The position numbers and the translations under genes are program-made. Below, in pieces: positions 49,075 through 60,440 of a stretch of 64,000 nt of DNA. Where the stretch lies: positions 41,199,081-41,263,080 of the forward strand of contig OX485809.1 in the NCBI GenBank assembly GCA_950295325.1, written 5' to 3'. This DNA comes from Polytrichum commune. Taxonomy: Eukaryota > Streptophyta > Polytrichopsida > Polytrichales > Polytrichaceae. Each line of letters opens with the position of its first letter. Position 1 is the first letter of the stretch. The notes under the pieces were generated by a model that worked only from the letters and a program-made list of their open reading frames with translations, ran no database searches and was not told the DNA's origin.

Positions 49075-49600
49075 GTTAGCTTTTTAGTTACAAACAAAAC
49101 CCAGGGAAACAATCAGGGAAGACTTAAAAGGTGATTCATACAACATCTAGGTGTCTTAGATAAGAATTATTAAGGAAAACACAGGGTTAATTCACTTTAA
49201 TTAGGATAAGGACTGACAATTGGCTTATGGGTAAGGGGTAAAAACTTCTAAAAACCACTCCATGTCAGTACATGCAAATGTGACAGTCTCACACCTCACA
49301 CTAATTTCCCAAGCAATAGTCTGGCAGTGAGTTCATTTTAATTGGACCAAGCATAGGCACAGCCATAGTCAATGGTCTTGCAATAGTAACCCATTTTTGT
49401 CTCTTTACCGAAGTCAAGGGCCCTTCGGTGTAGTCCATAGTCTTTCATTTTTTAACTTCATTTTAATGTAACTGGAAAAGTCAGTGCAGTAATCCTTTCA
49501 GGATAACCAATCTTCTTTCATTAAATCCAAGTTTAATTATGCAGTCCGACAATTGTCTTTTACCTGGTAGCGGCCACGACAATCTCAATCTCTTTCCTCA
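49075..49600. repeat. Right arm of the ~540-bp inverted repeat
   Basis: Partner of 46,505-47,045. It opens GTAGTTAGCTTTTTAGTTAC and includes CAGTGAGTTCATTTTAATTG and TTTTGTCTCTTTACCGAAGT. Long diverged inverted arms could be TIRs of a MULE-like element or two insertions of one repeat in opposite orientation. Confidence 0.75.
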
Positions 49601-52600
49601 AGGCAATGAGTCCAAAACCACTTATGCGCGTTACATATTCTCACATCACTCATGAATTCATTCCATTTGTTGAAGATTCCAATTCAAAATCATTAGATTC
49701 AAAAGTATTCAATTTATCGACCCATTTCATTATTGCAATAAAGGGTAAACGATTCAATAATTAAAGTTGTTGACATTCCAAATTAACCTTAATAACCTTA
49801 AGGTTGCAATTCACAAACAAGATTTACCGGTATAACAATCGGCACGTCCTTTGGTCTTCTCCGCCATCGGTTAACCTTTTGTAGACCATAGTCTCACCAT
49901 GTTGGCGCTTCGACTTCCATTCAACACATTAGAACATTCAATTCCATTAGAACAGTTTCTCCATTTACACATTGAAGACAATAGTCTCGTTCCTTACTCA
50001 ATTTAATTATGACCGAAAATTCGGTGCCACAACTCTCTAACTCTTTCACCTATTACAACGACAATACTCTCTTTACGCAAATCGATTTGGAGAATGAAAT
50101 CCTATTAAAGTCAATTTACTCATGGTGCAATTATCCTTAGAGGCAAGTTAGAAGTGTGGAAGTATATCAATGAAGAGACGATAATCTTTGAGCTATATTA
50201 CGCACTCGAATGTGTTTGCAATATGTTCAAATACATTCAGCTTGTCATGCAATTTAATTTCCAGTTTGCATATAATCCAACAACGAACTCATACTCAGTG
50301 AATCACATTCAATAAACATTTGTGCAAAGGTTATCAACTTCATGACATTAACACTGCTTACCGATACAAAAATCACATAGCCTCCAAATAAATAAAGTGC
50401 AACATTAGTTACGAGCAATTACAAACCAGACCATAGCCTCGGCCGAACACACTCTCAGACAATTAAGTCATGCAATTTGAAATTACAACAAGGGTATATT
50501 CGATTAGGCTCTCTAGACCATGGCCTAAAGTGAGACTGTTAATTTAAGATAGCTAATTCCGAACTTAAATTAAACTAATTGGCTGCATGTAATTCAATCA
50601 AGGTTCACGAATCTCTCGAATAAAATACCAATATTATCACCTTGTAATAACTGGAGCCTACCGCATCACAGTCTATCGTCTTATTGGCTCAACACATAAT
50701 TTACCATGGTAGAAGACTATGTATGCCCGAGGATTGGAACTGATATCATATTAGTGCAGACAGTATATTTATTTCGTATAAACAACAATACCGAACTGCT
50801 GGCCCGTCACTCGAGTAATAAGAATTCAGTCTCCCTGCTGACAGAGTTACAAATCAACTCTTAATTAGGCTACAGCTCTATACCTGGACAAGTCTTTCCC
50901 CCATCAATACAATCTCCTTGAAGGGAAATTCACCTTACCAATTCATCACAGTCGATAGACTTAACCAGGTGGATAATCATCCTCTTAGACAATCGACTTA
51001 TCGTGACAGTAAACCGCACTTAATACAGAATGAGAAGGCTGATGCGATTAAGAAGTAACTCTGAAGTACAACATGCAATTAAGACTCAAAAATCAAGACT
51101 TATGAATTACCAATAATCTGTCACCTGCACTTTGCTTCCAAAATCAGACAATTGCCTACAACTCTAGTAAAATCCCCCTAGAGTCACTGCAATTATGACA
51201 ATAACAATCAACAACAAACAATAGCCCTTTACATATGTGCATCCCACGCATGGGCTTACAAATAGATTTTAATATTCAAAATTGAATTCCCCAAAAGTTC
51301 ACACCCGAGTCAGAAAGTTCAACAACTACGCTCCTGAGCCCTCGGCCTCTCGCCTACTAGACTTACACAATGAATGGCCTCTCTCCTCTTCTCTTCCTCC
51401 ACAAGGTAGTTATAACCGTTGTTGTCTCTTCAAGCCAGGCCATAGACTTCACATGGCCTAGTTTCACATATCACAAGACAATAGCCATTTCACACCACAA
51501 AGTTTCATCTTTTCTAGTTCTAGAAGTGGCTATTCACACTGAAGTTCATTTAGGCTTCAAAAATCAACAAATTCGTACGACAGGTGCCCTTGGGTGTAAA
51601 AAATACCTAGTTTTAATTTGTTCATATATCGTCAATGTCACATGTGAGCATATTTAGATTTTCTCCCCTACATAAGGTAATGATTTAAATAGTATTTCAA
51701 ACATGTAAGTTTGAAAAAAAAATTATATTGGTGAAGCTTGTATGTCCATGGTTGTGCATTGATTCCCTTGGTCCTTTAAGGGTTAAATATGAAAGGTTCA
51801 ATGAACCAAGTATGACACGTCCTATGAATTCGTTGTAAAGCACTGCCTGGTAACTTTAGCTAAATGTGGCAAAAGTGTGCCTATGTATCAATCGTATCGA
51901 AACATACATCATATACATAAAACGATATAGAGAGAGATTTAAGCTCATATAGATGACTTATACTCAAATAAATACCACATACATTGCCTCACCATCGTCA
52001 CATTGTGACTTTGTTTCCAATTCCATGTTAAATTGGCAATGCTAAATACAAATCGAACACCATAGACCACATAAAAGATATTTTGAAAGCTTGTCGGGAG
52101 TTTGTACAAAACGTCGCATATCCCATATAAAAGCACCCTTGCTCCTTCAAAGGTAAAGAAGACAAAGGTACTTGTTGCACAACTAACAATATGTTGCTAC
52201 CCTATAGAAATCCCCACTCAAATGTAAACACACACTCCCCCATCCCTCTTCCCATTTGCCAATCTCTCACACAAGACACATCCCCGCAATCGAAAGAGCA
52301 TGGAACCTATTTCCAAATCATCCAATAACAATACAATTATAACCCATTCACACACATAGTTGTACTTATAGTGTTAGTCATTGGGTGAGGTAGGAGCTTT
52401 CAAATACCCTCCTTCGTATCGGTGCAACAGGGCTAAGTTAATATGACCTCAAGAGCATCAAAACAATATCCTAGTGTAAAGCATTAGATTTCCTTGGTTT
52501 CTTCTAGGCCTTGGCCTTGAACCTCTTTAGTAGTGCCACAAGCAACGATCGTGACTTTCAACTTTGAAAAGTACCTAAGTTGAAGTTGTGGTTATGAATA

Positions 52601-52909
52601 TTTTGACCAACCTCCTTCACGTGTAGAACTAGCAAATTTTCACAACAACTGTAAGCAACGTGTGGAAATGGTCCTTAACCTACGTTAGCACTCTTTTACA
52701 CTAGAGAGGTACTTAGGAATGTCAAAGACTAATAGCATGCCCACACTTATTGGTTTGGGCAAGCAACGAACAACACCTACCCATAGGGGGCCACTTTTAG
52801 AATTGGTTTAGCTAGTGAGAGCCACTGGATATAACCGGTGTTGGTAGGAACTGTTCACTCGTGGCCTGCATTAGTAAGTGTGGGTGGACTATGAGAGCAT
52901 GAAGGAAGA
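49601..52909. other. Intergenic DNA, nothing recognised
   Basis: No gene recognised. The style of 49,600-51,660 (frequent GACCATAG-type and CACAGTC-type text) is uniform and may be one old repeat. The longest open frame, 95 codons at 51,370-51,657, has no recognisable domain. Confidence 0.4.
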
Positions 52910-53578
52910 AGCCTTGTCGCAATGAATTTGTTTAAATTGCACAAAGAAAAAGAAGAAGAAGAAGAAGCCTTCTCATTGGCAGGGAAGCTTCTTACTCACA
53001 CTAATTTACTAAACTCCATTTTACTTTTGAGGTTTCAACTTGAAAGCTTGAACCTTTTTTATAACTTAGATGGAGCCTTGACTCATCTTGCATGGAACGT
53101 CTATGACAAGTTGATGGTTGAAATTTTGACCTCTGTTTGCACTCGAACTGGAGACTTGCAATTTTGGGAGTTTGACAAGCTTTCATCCAAAGTTCAAACT
53201 ATTGAGGATTTAATGAAACACTCAGCTCCCAAAATTTTGAGCAAATGGCAAACAACCATGCTCAAAATGAGACATCAAGATGGGGGTTGATTTCAAACCT
53301 AGGAGAATTCGTGATAGGTCCCCCAAAAAAAATTCTCGAGAGGCCATTGTTTGGGGACCCAAAATTCAACATGTCTTATCATGAAGGTTTGACCCAATGA
53401 ATGCCTTATCAAACCTTCATTGGGTAGCTTAGTATTTTGACTAAGAGCATGTCGTACATATTCCAAAGCAAAATTATTAAGATATTATTTAGCGTTGTGA
53501 GCAACATAAAAGGTACAAACTCTCAAGTTGAAAGTTCAAGTGTAAAGTGGACATGAGTGAATCAACTACTTTAGTGTA
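52910..53578. mobile_element. TIR element related to the ABI3 intron repeats
   Basis: Left inverted repeat at about 52,993-53,048 (CACACTAATTTACTAAACTC, then AACTTGAAAGCTTG). Right counterpart at about 53,519-53,575 (CAAGTTGAAAGTTCAAGTGT to ACTTTAGTGTA). The first 215 bp resemble 8,040-8,250, and 53,165-53,250 resembles the reverse complement of about 8,680-8,760 (GACAAGC.TTCATCCA.AG). A 122-codon frame at 52,922-53,290 covers it, but no domain is recognisable. Confidence 0.55.
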
Positions 53579-56213
53579 AAGGAGGGTGGACGCCGCCCGG
53601 GGGGGCGGGGGGATCATGGATGTTATTTGAATGGAAGTTGGACAAATTAAAGTATCCTAGTACCACAGATCACAAGTTTGAGCTCTAGTGTAAAGGGGTT
53701 TTTACGTGACATGGACTCTCACCCAATGTGACAACACTATGTTAATAGTGAGTTTTTTTCAAATCTAATTACGTTATTATTTGTGAGAATGATTGAACAA
53801 ATTTATTATGTATATATTGTTAAAAGAAAAAATTATCTTGTTCTTATGACATGAGTAAGATGACCCACATGTGGGACTATTTGAATATAGATAAATATTG
53901 ATCATGAACATTTGATGTTTGTGACTTGCATATGAACAAATGAGAAATCTTGGGCAATGTTGATTGGTGAACATGAGATTTTCATTTCATTTGTTGAAAT
54001 TATATAATGTCACATGCATCAGATATTGGCCACATGCACTAAATGTCATGAAGACAATGAATATTGATAAGTTTCTAGTGTCACCAATTAAATAACATAA
54101 ATGACATTGATGTCTAGATGATGTGTTTCCCCTTGTAGGGATATGAACTGAATCTTTTTAGGGAGTGCTATGAAGTAATGCACATATTCATGAGAGGTTT
54201 CGTATATTTAATAAATATGAACTAGATCTACCTAATATATTATCATAATATATTTTTGATACCCTATATTTATGTAGTTCTTTTTATGATTGTAGTTTGT
54301 TGGATTTTATTTCATCCTATATTGTTTTTGCACGTGGTTCTTAATATCCTATAGAGATTGTCATCCCTGGGCATTGTTGAGTACATAAATAAGTAAATTT
54401 TTAGAGATATATTTGAATTGACTAAAATTCATAGACTGTTCATGGACAACACCATTTTATTTTTATTACTGGTTAGGAAAATTTACAAATTTTGGTGATT
54501 GAAGAAATGGAAAATTAAAAGACTTTGAGGGGTGATAGAAGAATTTATCATGTTGCAAGAGGTGTGTGTATTACAACAACTTGAAGTGAGTTGGGCCCCC
54601 CCCAAGTGACTCAAAAAGGTGGTGCCCAAAAGGGACCGTAGAGAAGAATATTTGTATACGTCCACGTGCAAAGCGACTCTCCTATAAATCACATAGTGTG
54701 AAGGCCTTTCTAGGTGTGCAAGGGGAACACGGGTCTCTTAGTGCACTTGTCCCTCATGCTTTGTGCAACGTAGCAATTATGCCTCTAATTCATTGGCCCA
54801 CAAGCATCAAATGCAAGTTGATATTTAGCCTATGGTGGCACATAGAGACTCCACTAGCATACGATAAGAAACAATTTACATCAAAGGTTTTCCTACGGGA
54901 ACTCCAAAGATGCTACTTCTGAAAAGGTTGATGACAAGAACTCTCAAGTGACGCCTTTGCATGGCAAACATAATATCTAAGGAGGTGCAACTCATTTAAG
55001 TTACATGCTTTTTGATACAACCATGTGAACGTTTCTAGAATGATTACCTGAATGTTCTTTTCCGACAATAAGGGTATGAAAGGACATTTTTGTCTCTTTG
55101 CTTCCCTTGTTCTATGGCTATCATCATTAAAGTGTGTCAAGGTCTTTAACAACATGCAAAATGATTTTTACTTAGGACATGCTTTGGAAAGCTATTCTTT
55201 GGATGTTTGACGCACTAGATGTGGAAAGGTCTTTTCCAATACCAAAGGTCATGAAGAGATTTTGCTTTACATAATATAAATTAATGGCAGGGTCTTGCAT
55301 CCTTTCTATTTCGGGGAGTTCATAACCACACTGGGGATAAAATCACTTGGGTTGGTTACTTGGTAGTGGAACCATGTCTGAGTAGCCGGTTGAGTTGCTA
55401 TTGTGTTGCCATGTGAACAATGGAATGCCAAATTAACTTTTATTATTATTTACCTTGAGGTAGGTTGTAGTTGATATATAAAAACAAATTAAGAATATTC
55501 TTCATGTTAAAATTTGATATTTTTCTTGGACTAAGTTTTTATTATTATAAAGAATTGTTGTAAAATCATAAATCCAATTGGCTAGAACGCCTAGAGCATG
55601 TAACATCACAGGGGTCACAAATAGCAAAGTCGACTCCAATGCCCTTATTCTAATAGATATTAAAAGAAGTCATAACCATAACAACATTAAGCAACTACAT
55701 GATGGTTTCTTTCCAAAGAAAGATGTTGTAATCTAAACTTTGATAGTATAGAATTGCTTGTCAAATAGTTCATTGCACACAACCCGAATGCTCCCCGTGA
55801 ATGGGGAATCCCATAATAAAAGGATGATTATGCTCATGAGATACTTTGTTCCACAAAATGTAACCAAGGAGTTGCGTAATGTTATAGGACTTGGTTATCT
55901 TCTCCCATAATTAATATACATACCTTGTATGTCTCATGTCCCTCTATGTAACTAAGGATTTATACGCACTCTTGGATCGTAAACCTAGGAAAAAGTAAGT
56001 GGGAGCTATTTGGCTCGTTTTTCATGTTCTCCAACGTATATATATTAGATATACACAACGAAACTTGCGTTGTATTGATAAATCCACGGTGAAGTATTAG
56101 CAAAATTTGGATTGAAAATCCTCCTTTTATTAGTTACAGTTATTGGAAGTGCATGTTTGTTAATTTCTTGATTAAATACATAGGTCCTTCCAATTGTGAT
56201 TGCTATTGAGTGT
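53579..56213. other. Intergenic DNA, nothing recognised
   Basis: A C/G-rich run lies at 53,594-53,612. No gene or complete transposon recognised; short frames lack domains. Confidence 0.45.
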
Positions 56214-56345
56214 GGGGTAGTTGCTAAAATTTGAAGACATAGTCTAATCTCGTTGAAACATGTATACTTATGGTGTTTGTTCTTTGCTCCTTATCTAACC
56301 ACACACCAATCAAATATAGGTGTCCAATCATGAAAGCAACCGAAC
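56214..56345. repeat. Dispersed repeat (fragment family of 47.8 and 58.4 kb)
   Basis: It contains AAATTTGAAGACATAGTCTA, GGTGTTTGTTCTTTG and CACACACCAATCAAATATAG. Related text occurs at 47,790-47,905, 58,396-58,540 and, in part, 26,511-26,605. Confidence 0.65.
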
Positions 56346-56467
56346 AACATCCACATACCTTAGTACCATACGCACTCTTGGAACATAAATGTACTATTTA
56401 GGAGCGTAATAGTAATTGCAACATTGTTAAGCACGTTACGCTCATCGATTCGTAGGGTATGTAATAC

Positions 56468-56570
56468 ATTGATTATCCCAATTAATGCATGTTACTATTG
56501 AGAGCCACACAATGCGATAACTACTTAATGAGAATGTAATACCAAACCAAGCAAAGTCATTTATGTTATG
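56468..56570. repeat. MITE fragment
   Basis: CATTGATTATCCCAATTAAT to CAAAGTCATTTATGTT matches 29,785-29,895 closely in order and spacing. Confidence 0.65.
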
Positions 56571-56584
56571 ACGTACGATCCAGA

Positions 56585-56800
56585 AGAACCGGCAGTTAGT
56601 TACAAATGAACCGGTTGAAGTTCGAGAAATAACCAGTTGAAATTCAAGACTACAAGAAAATTACCGATCATTTTAAAGGAATTCGTAGAAAAATATACCC
56701 CAATTTAATAAAGGAAAACTGAAGGATGTCAACATGTAATTGGTTGGGCTTGCAAACACTAAGATCTCAACCGATTATGCCCAAAAATCTCCCCGGTCAC
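56585..56800. repeat. Dispersed ~210-bp repeat, copy 3
   Basis: AGTTACAAATGAACCGGTTG to GATCTCAACCGATTATGCCC. Of the three this copy agrees best with the 12,283 copy over its whole length. Confidence 0.7.
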
Positions 56801-57280
56801 TGGTGTTAACTTACAATGTCCAAACAGCGTATTGAACTTTCAATAGTAATTGAACGTCTGACCTATAAGTAAGTGTGGGTGGGGCAATAGTCATCATGTA
56901 CGGCGGTTTTCCACAATTCCAATTGAATTTCGAGTGTGTAGAAACACTTGGCACTTATGTATGATGACTTGGCACCCACTCGCTTTTGTGTCCCTCTAGA
57001 AAAGCCCGCCCGGCCTTCATGAGCACATGATGGAAATTGCACCCACCTCTCATCTAATTGGTGGCATTGAGGGCATTGCAAGTCCTCCCCCAAAAGGAAC
57101 CTCACTTTGTATGATCTAAGGCCCACTTGGGACCCCACGTATGAATAAGTTAGAGCCACAAGAAAAAGAGCCATTTCGGCCCCACACCGGTTTGGTTTCG
57201 CACCACATACCAAGGAGGCAATAGTTGAAAATGACTCCTACATGTTGGTTGTTGAATCATCTCAATTTAAACCAATGTCT
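56801..57280. other. Intergenic DNA, nothing recognised
   Basis: A 116-codon minus-strand frame at 57,213-56,863 has two CxxC-like pairs in its middle (EDLQCPQCHQLDERWVQF). It is not matched to any family I recognise, and no splice context supports it. Confidence 0.35.
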
Positions 57281-57475
57281 TGCCCCCACACACTCGTGGG
57301 CATAGCCAGTGGACGGCTCCCACCAATACGGGTGGTTTTTTTCGTTCGCTATGATCCAATGAACGGATAAAACGTCACTCTGTTACACCCAATCACTGGC
57401 TAAAAGCTACAATACAATTGCCCGTACTGGTGGGAGCCGTCCACTATCTATGCCCACCAATATGTGTGGGTAGGG
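57281..57475. mobile_element. Foldback MITE, ~195 bp
   Basis: Arms of about 50 bp: GTGGGCATAGCCAGTGGACG then GCTCCCACCAATACGGG on the left, and CCCGTACTGGTGGGAGCCGT then CCACTATCTATGCCCACC on the right, with only a few mismatches. The spacer is about 85 bp. No coding capacity. Confidence 0.8.
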
Positions 57476-57477
57476 CA

Positions 57478-57712
57478 TAAGTACACCGTCTATGGTAATA
57501 AGTGTCACTTATTATTTGGAGTTCCAGAAGGCTATAACTTCTCATTGTAGATTACATTTGTTGCCAACAAATATTAAGAAGGTTGTATGCACAATATACA
57601 ACATTATTACTTTATGTTGTAAGTAGCTACTTTATTGGCAAAAAGTTGTAGTGTTGCATAACTCTAGATAGTAAGTGACACTAAAAACCACAAATGGTAT
57701 ACACTAATTTGA
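57478..57712. mobile_element. MITE, ~235 bp
   Basis: Inverted ends: AATAAGTGTCACTTATTATT then TGGAGTT on the left, and ACTCTAGATAGTAAGTGACA on the right. It lies 2-3 bases from the foldback element. Related fragments occur at 14,824, 29,785 and 56,468. Confidence 0.65.
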
Positions 57713-58789
57713 GGTTCCACCCCATGATATAAGAGTTGATCGGCTAAAAATGATAACAACATGGCTTCGGAGTAGTAATACATATTTTCACCCTCCCTTC
57801 CCCATGGATGCCCTCCCCCTTGGTAGACTTAGGTGTTGTGAATGGTCAACCCATGTGATGGCCAGTTAGTATGGGTAGAAAGTATTGTGGTCCACTGTAT
57901 TTCGATGCATGGGTTGCAAATTAGGGCGACTTTTAAACTCACGGATTACTGATAATCAGATGTAAAATGTTCATTCAATAGTGACAATTTTGGTATAATG
58001 TTGATATTTTTATTCTTAAATCCGCGGTAATTTATGATAGTGTAAACAAACATTGGTTCTATGCTTCTAGATTTGAACACATGATATTATGAGCTCAAAA
58101 ATGGCATGGTTCAAGAAGGGTTAAATCAATCAAATTATTGTGGTGATTTTTAAATTACATTGGGGTCATGATACTTGGTGTTAAAAGTGTAGATTTTCCT
58201 TGGGTAAAGTTTCATGAAGCATGTCATGAAACATGAACATGAAACATGCATTTAGTATGAGATGGTTAGCAAATTTAAATCAAAGTTGTAGCTACTTTCC
58301 TCATAATGTTCGGCCTCGTACGAAGATCTTATTCATTACTAAAGTGAATATTCTCACCCTTGTTAATGGTCGTATAGCCCCCCCTTTATGTTGACTATTG
58401 AACCTATAATAAATATTCTATTCTAAGCACATAGTCCAATCTCTTTCAAACACGTGTATATTTTGGTATATGTTCTTGGAACCACACTACACAACGTACC
58501 ACTCAAATATAGATGTTTGATTAAGATCAATAACCAAGTCATGCACATCCACCTTGGAGAACCTCTATCAATATGACAAAATATTAGAATAAGCTAGAAG
58601 TAAATGATAAAATATAATTCCACCCTCATAAGTTGTTATGAACCAAAATTCAAAGCCTTGCTCTTTGATTAGAACCCCACCAAAACCCCATCAATCATTT
58701 TACAACATGAATAACTTTCTTTGATTGACTCAATTCCAAAATTATGATCGTAGACAAAAAAAAAAAAAGGTATATTATTGAGACCCGAT
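57713..58789. other. Intergenic DNA with dispersed repeat
   Basis: No gene recognised. 58,396-58,540 is a diverged copy of the 56,214 family (CACATAGTCCAATCTCTTTC, CACTCAAATATAGATG). A 12-base A run lies at 58,757. Confidence 0.45.
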
Positions 58790-58794
58790 TGGAA

Positions 58795-59268
58795 ATACTT
58801 AAGTTACATCATAGGTGATTGTGGCTATCCCTCACTAAATGGTTGATAACATTGTTCAAGATGAATGCTTTGGGTGCTCTTCTCACATTAGAGGAGCAAT
58901 GGTTTAACTGAAAGCATAACTCAACTATGATGTGCATTGAACATGATTTTGGCATTCTCAAAGGGCAGTTCAAAGAGCTTGATAATCGGACTCAATTAAA
59001 GCTATACTTCCTACCACTATGATATGTTGTTGTTGCAAATTGCACAATGTTCTTCTTGCATTCAAAGACAAGACTCTTGATGAGATTTTAGTGAGTGTAA
59101 CATTAGCACAACGTTGGATGATGAAGACGATAATAACGGAGGACCACACTTGGATATGCATAGAGCTATGGAAGCAATGACAGAGGAGAGAACGATGTTT
59201 GAAGGCATGATGACTAGGGAGGACATCTTAGACTACCTAGTCCACATGCAAAATGATAGACATTGACG
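58795..59268 (+). pseudogene. PIF/Harbinger-type transposase C-terminal remnant
   Basis: In shifting frames the plus strand reads IGDCGYPS, then CIEHDFGILKGQFKELDNR, then CCCKLHNVLLAFKDKTLDE, and finally MHRAMEAMTEERTMFEGMMT with REDILDYLVHMQNDRH and a stop. GD.GYP, the E..FG.LK block and CC.LHN are landmarks of the C-terminal half of the PIF/Harbinger DDE transposase. Frameshifts and stops (for example TAA inside WFN.KHN) show decay. The N-terminal half was not found upstream. It faces a Myb/SANT-like remnant on the other strand, the two-gene set expected of this superfamily. Confidence 0.65.
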
Positions 59269-59299
59269 CTGATAAAGATTGTAAGCAATTAAACCAAAA

Positions 59300-60440
59300 T
59301 GCCAAAGAATGAGAGTTTGAGATTGGTCACCTAGTTAGTGCTTGCATAGATGAGGCCATGATGAGCAAAGCTTGAGTCATTTGTGCCATGCTTGTAGTCA
59401 TTTGCACCTCAAGCTCATAGAATCAATGCTCCATGTATGAGTAACATGCCCCTTTTGTAGTGTTCCTTGACTATTTTAGTCTCCCAAGTGCATAAATGTT
59501 AGCACAAAATTCTTTCTTCTTGTTTTCTTGCATATCCACCCTTGGCAAGTAATCATGAATAAAATCCTTCACAAAATCCACATGTACAAGGTTGTTTGAT
59601 CCACATCGACGTCGTTTCTTACCCAAGAATCATGGGGTTCTATTGCCGAGAGTTGCAGGACTAGAAAGGCCAGTTGTGCATGTGTTAGGACTCGGCGGTT
59701 GAGAGGATGCAACCTCTTTGGGATCCCATAGGTTAGAGGCACTGGGATTCATATGAGTAGATGGAGTTGAACAAGGAAGAGGTGAAGGAGCTTTTCCGAA
59801 TTGCAGTGGCACACTGGATGGTCGTCTATTACTATCTTGGGTATTTATTGTGATGAAGAATATCACTTATGTGCCCGCCCAAGGCTCACAAGCAACATAC
59901 GTGGCTTGGGTAAACTCAAGAGGAAGTTTTGCAACCCTAGACACCTCTTTCTTTCTTTCCTTGCAAAATCTCCACAACTTTCCCACTCCACTAGAACCCA
60001 AGTAGTCTTTAATTCGTTTGTAATTCTTGAAAAATGAGTCCCAATTGGTTGTTCTTGCAATTTGATCGTGAGGTCTAAAACTGGCAATGGCATTGAGGTT
60101 TACCTTGATCTTGCGTCAACCATCCTTCCCATACACATATTTATTTTGAGAGCATGGAAGATGGTCCGGATGGTCTCACCCATCAAACTCAAGACGCTTC
60201 TCTTTAGTGAGAAGCAAACACTCTGACTTGGTCCAATTTAGTTACATTATATCCACTTTGAGATTTTGGTGGTGCATTGCCCCTTCCACCTCTTTGGACT
60301 CGGCCCCTCACTCATTCACCAACAAATTTTTTGCATGTATCAGTGAAGACATGTGGAAGCTTATCCTCACAAAGAGATTCACTCTCTAATTGAGTCTCAA
60401 GAATGGAGTCTTCACTATACACATCATCACACCCACCACT
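59300..60440 (-). pseudogene. Myb/SANT-like accessory protein of a Harbinger-type element
   Basis: One minus-strand frame reads KVNLNAIASFRPHDQIARTT, then NWDSFFKNYKRIKDYLGSSG, then VGKLWRFCKERKKEVSRVAK, then LEFTQATYVACEPWAG before a stop. A 78-codon proline/serine-rich frame (59,866-59,630) follows, and then KKRRRCGSNN with DFVKDFIHDYLPRVDMQENK. The tryptophan-spaced N.WD.F..NYK.IKDYLG..G block resembles the Myb/SANT-like DNA-binding domain of the second PIF/Harbinger protein, needed with the transposase for movement. Stops between the blocks make it a pseudogene. The family is inferred from this pattern and the convergent transposase. Confidence 0.5.

Noticed and set aside
49075..51660. 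Long LTR of a retrotransposon
   Set aside because: No matching second LTR in direct orientation, primer binding site or gag-pol domain could be seen.
53380..53425. 12-bp inverted repeat (ATGAAGGTTTGA and complement)
   Set aside because: Short and isolated; expected by chance in 64 kb of AT-rich repeat DNA.
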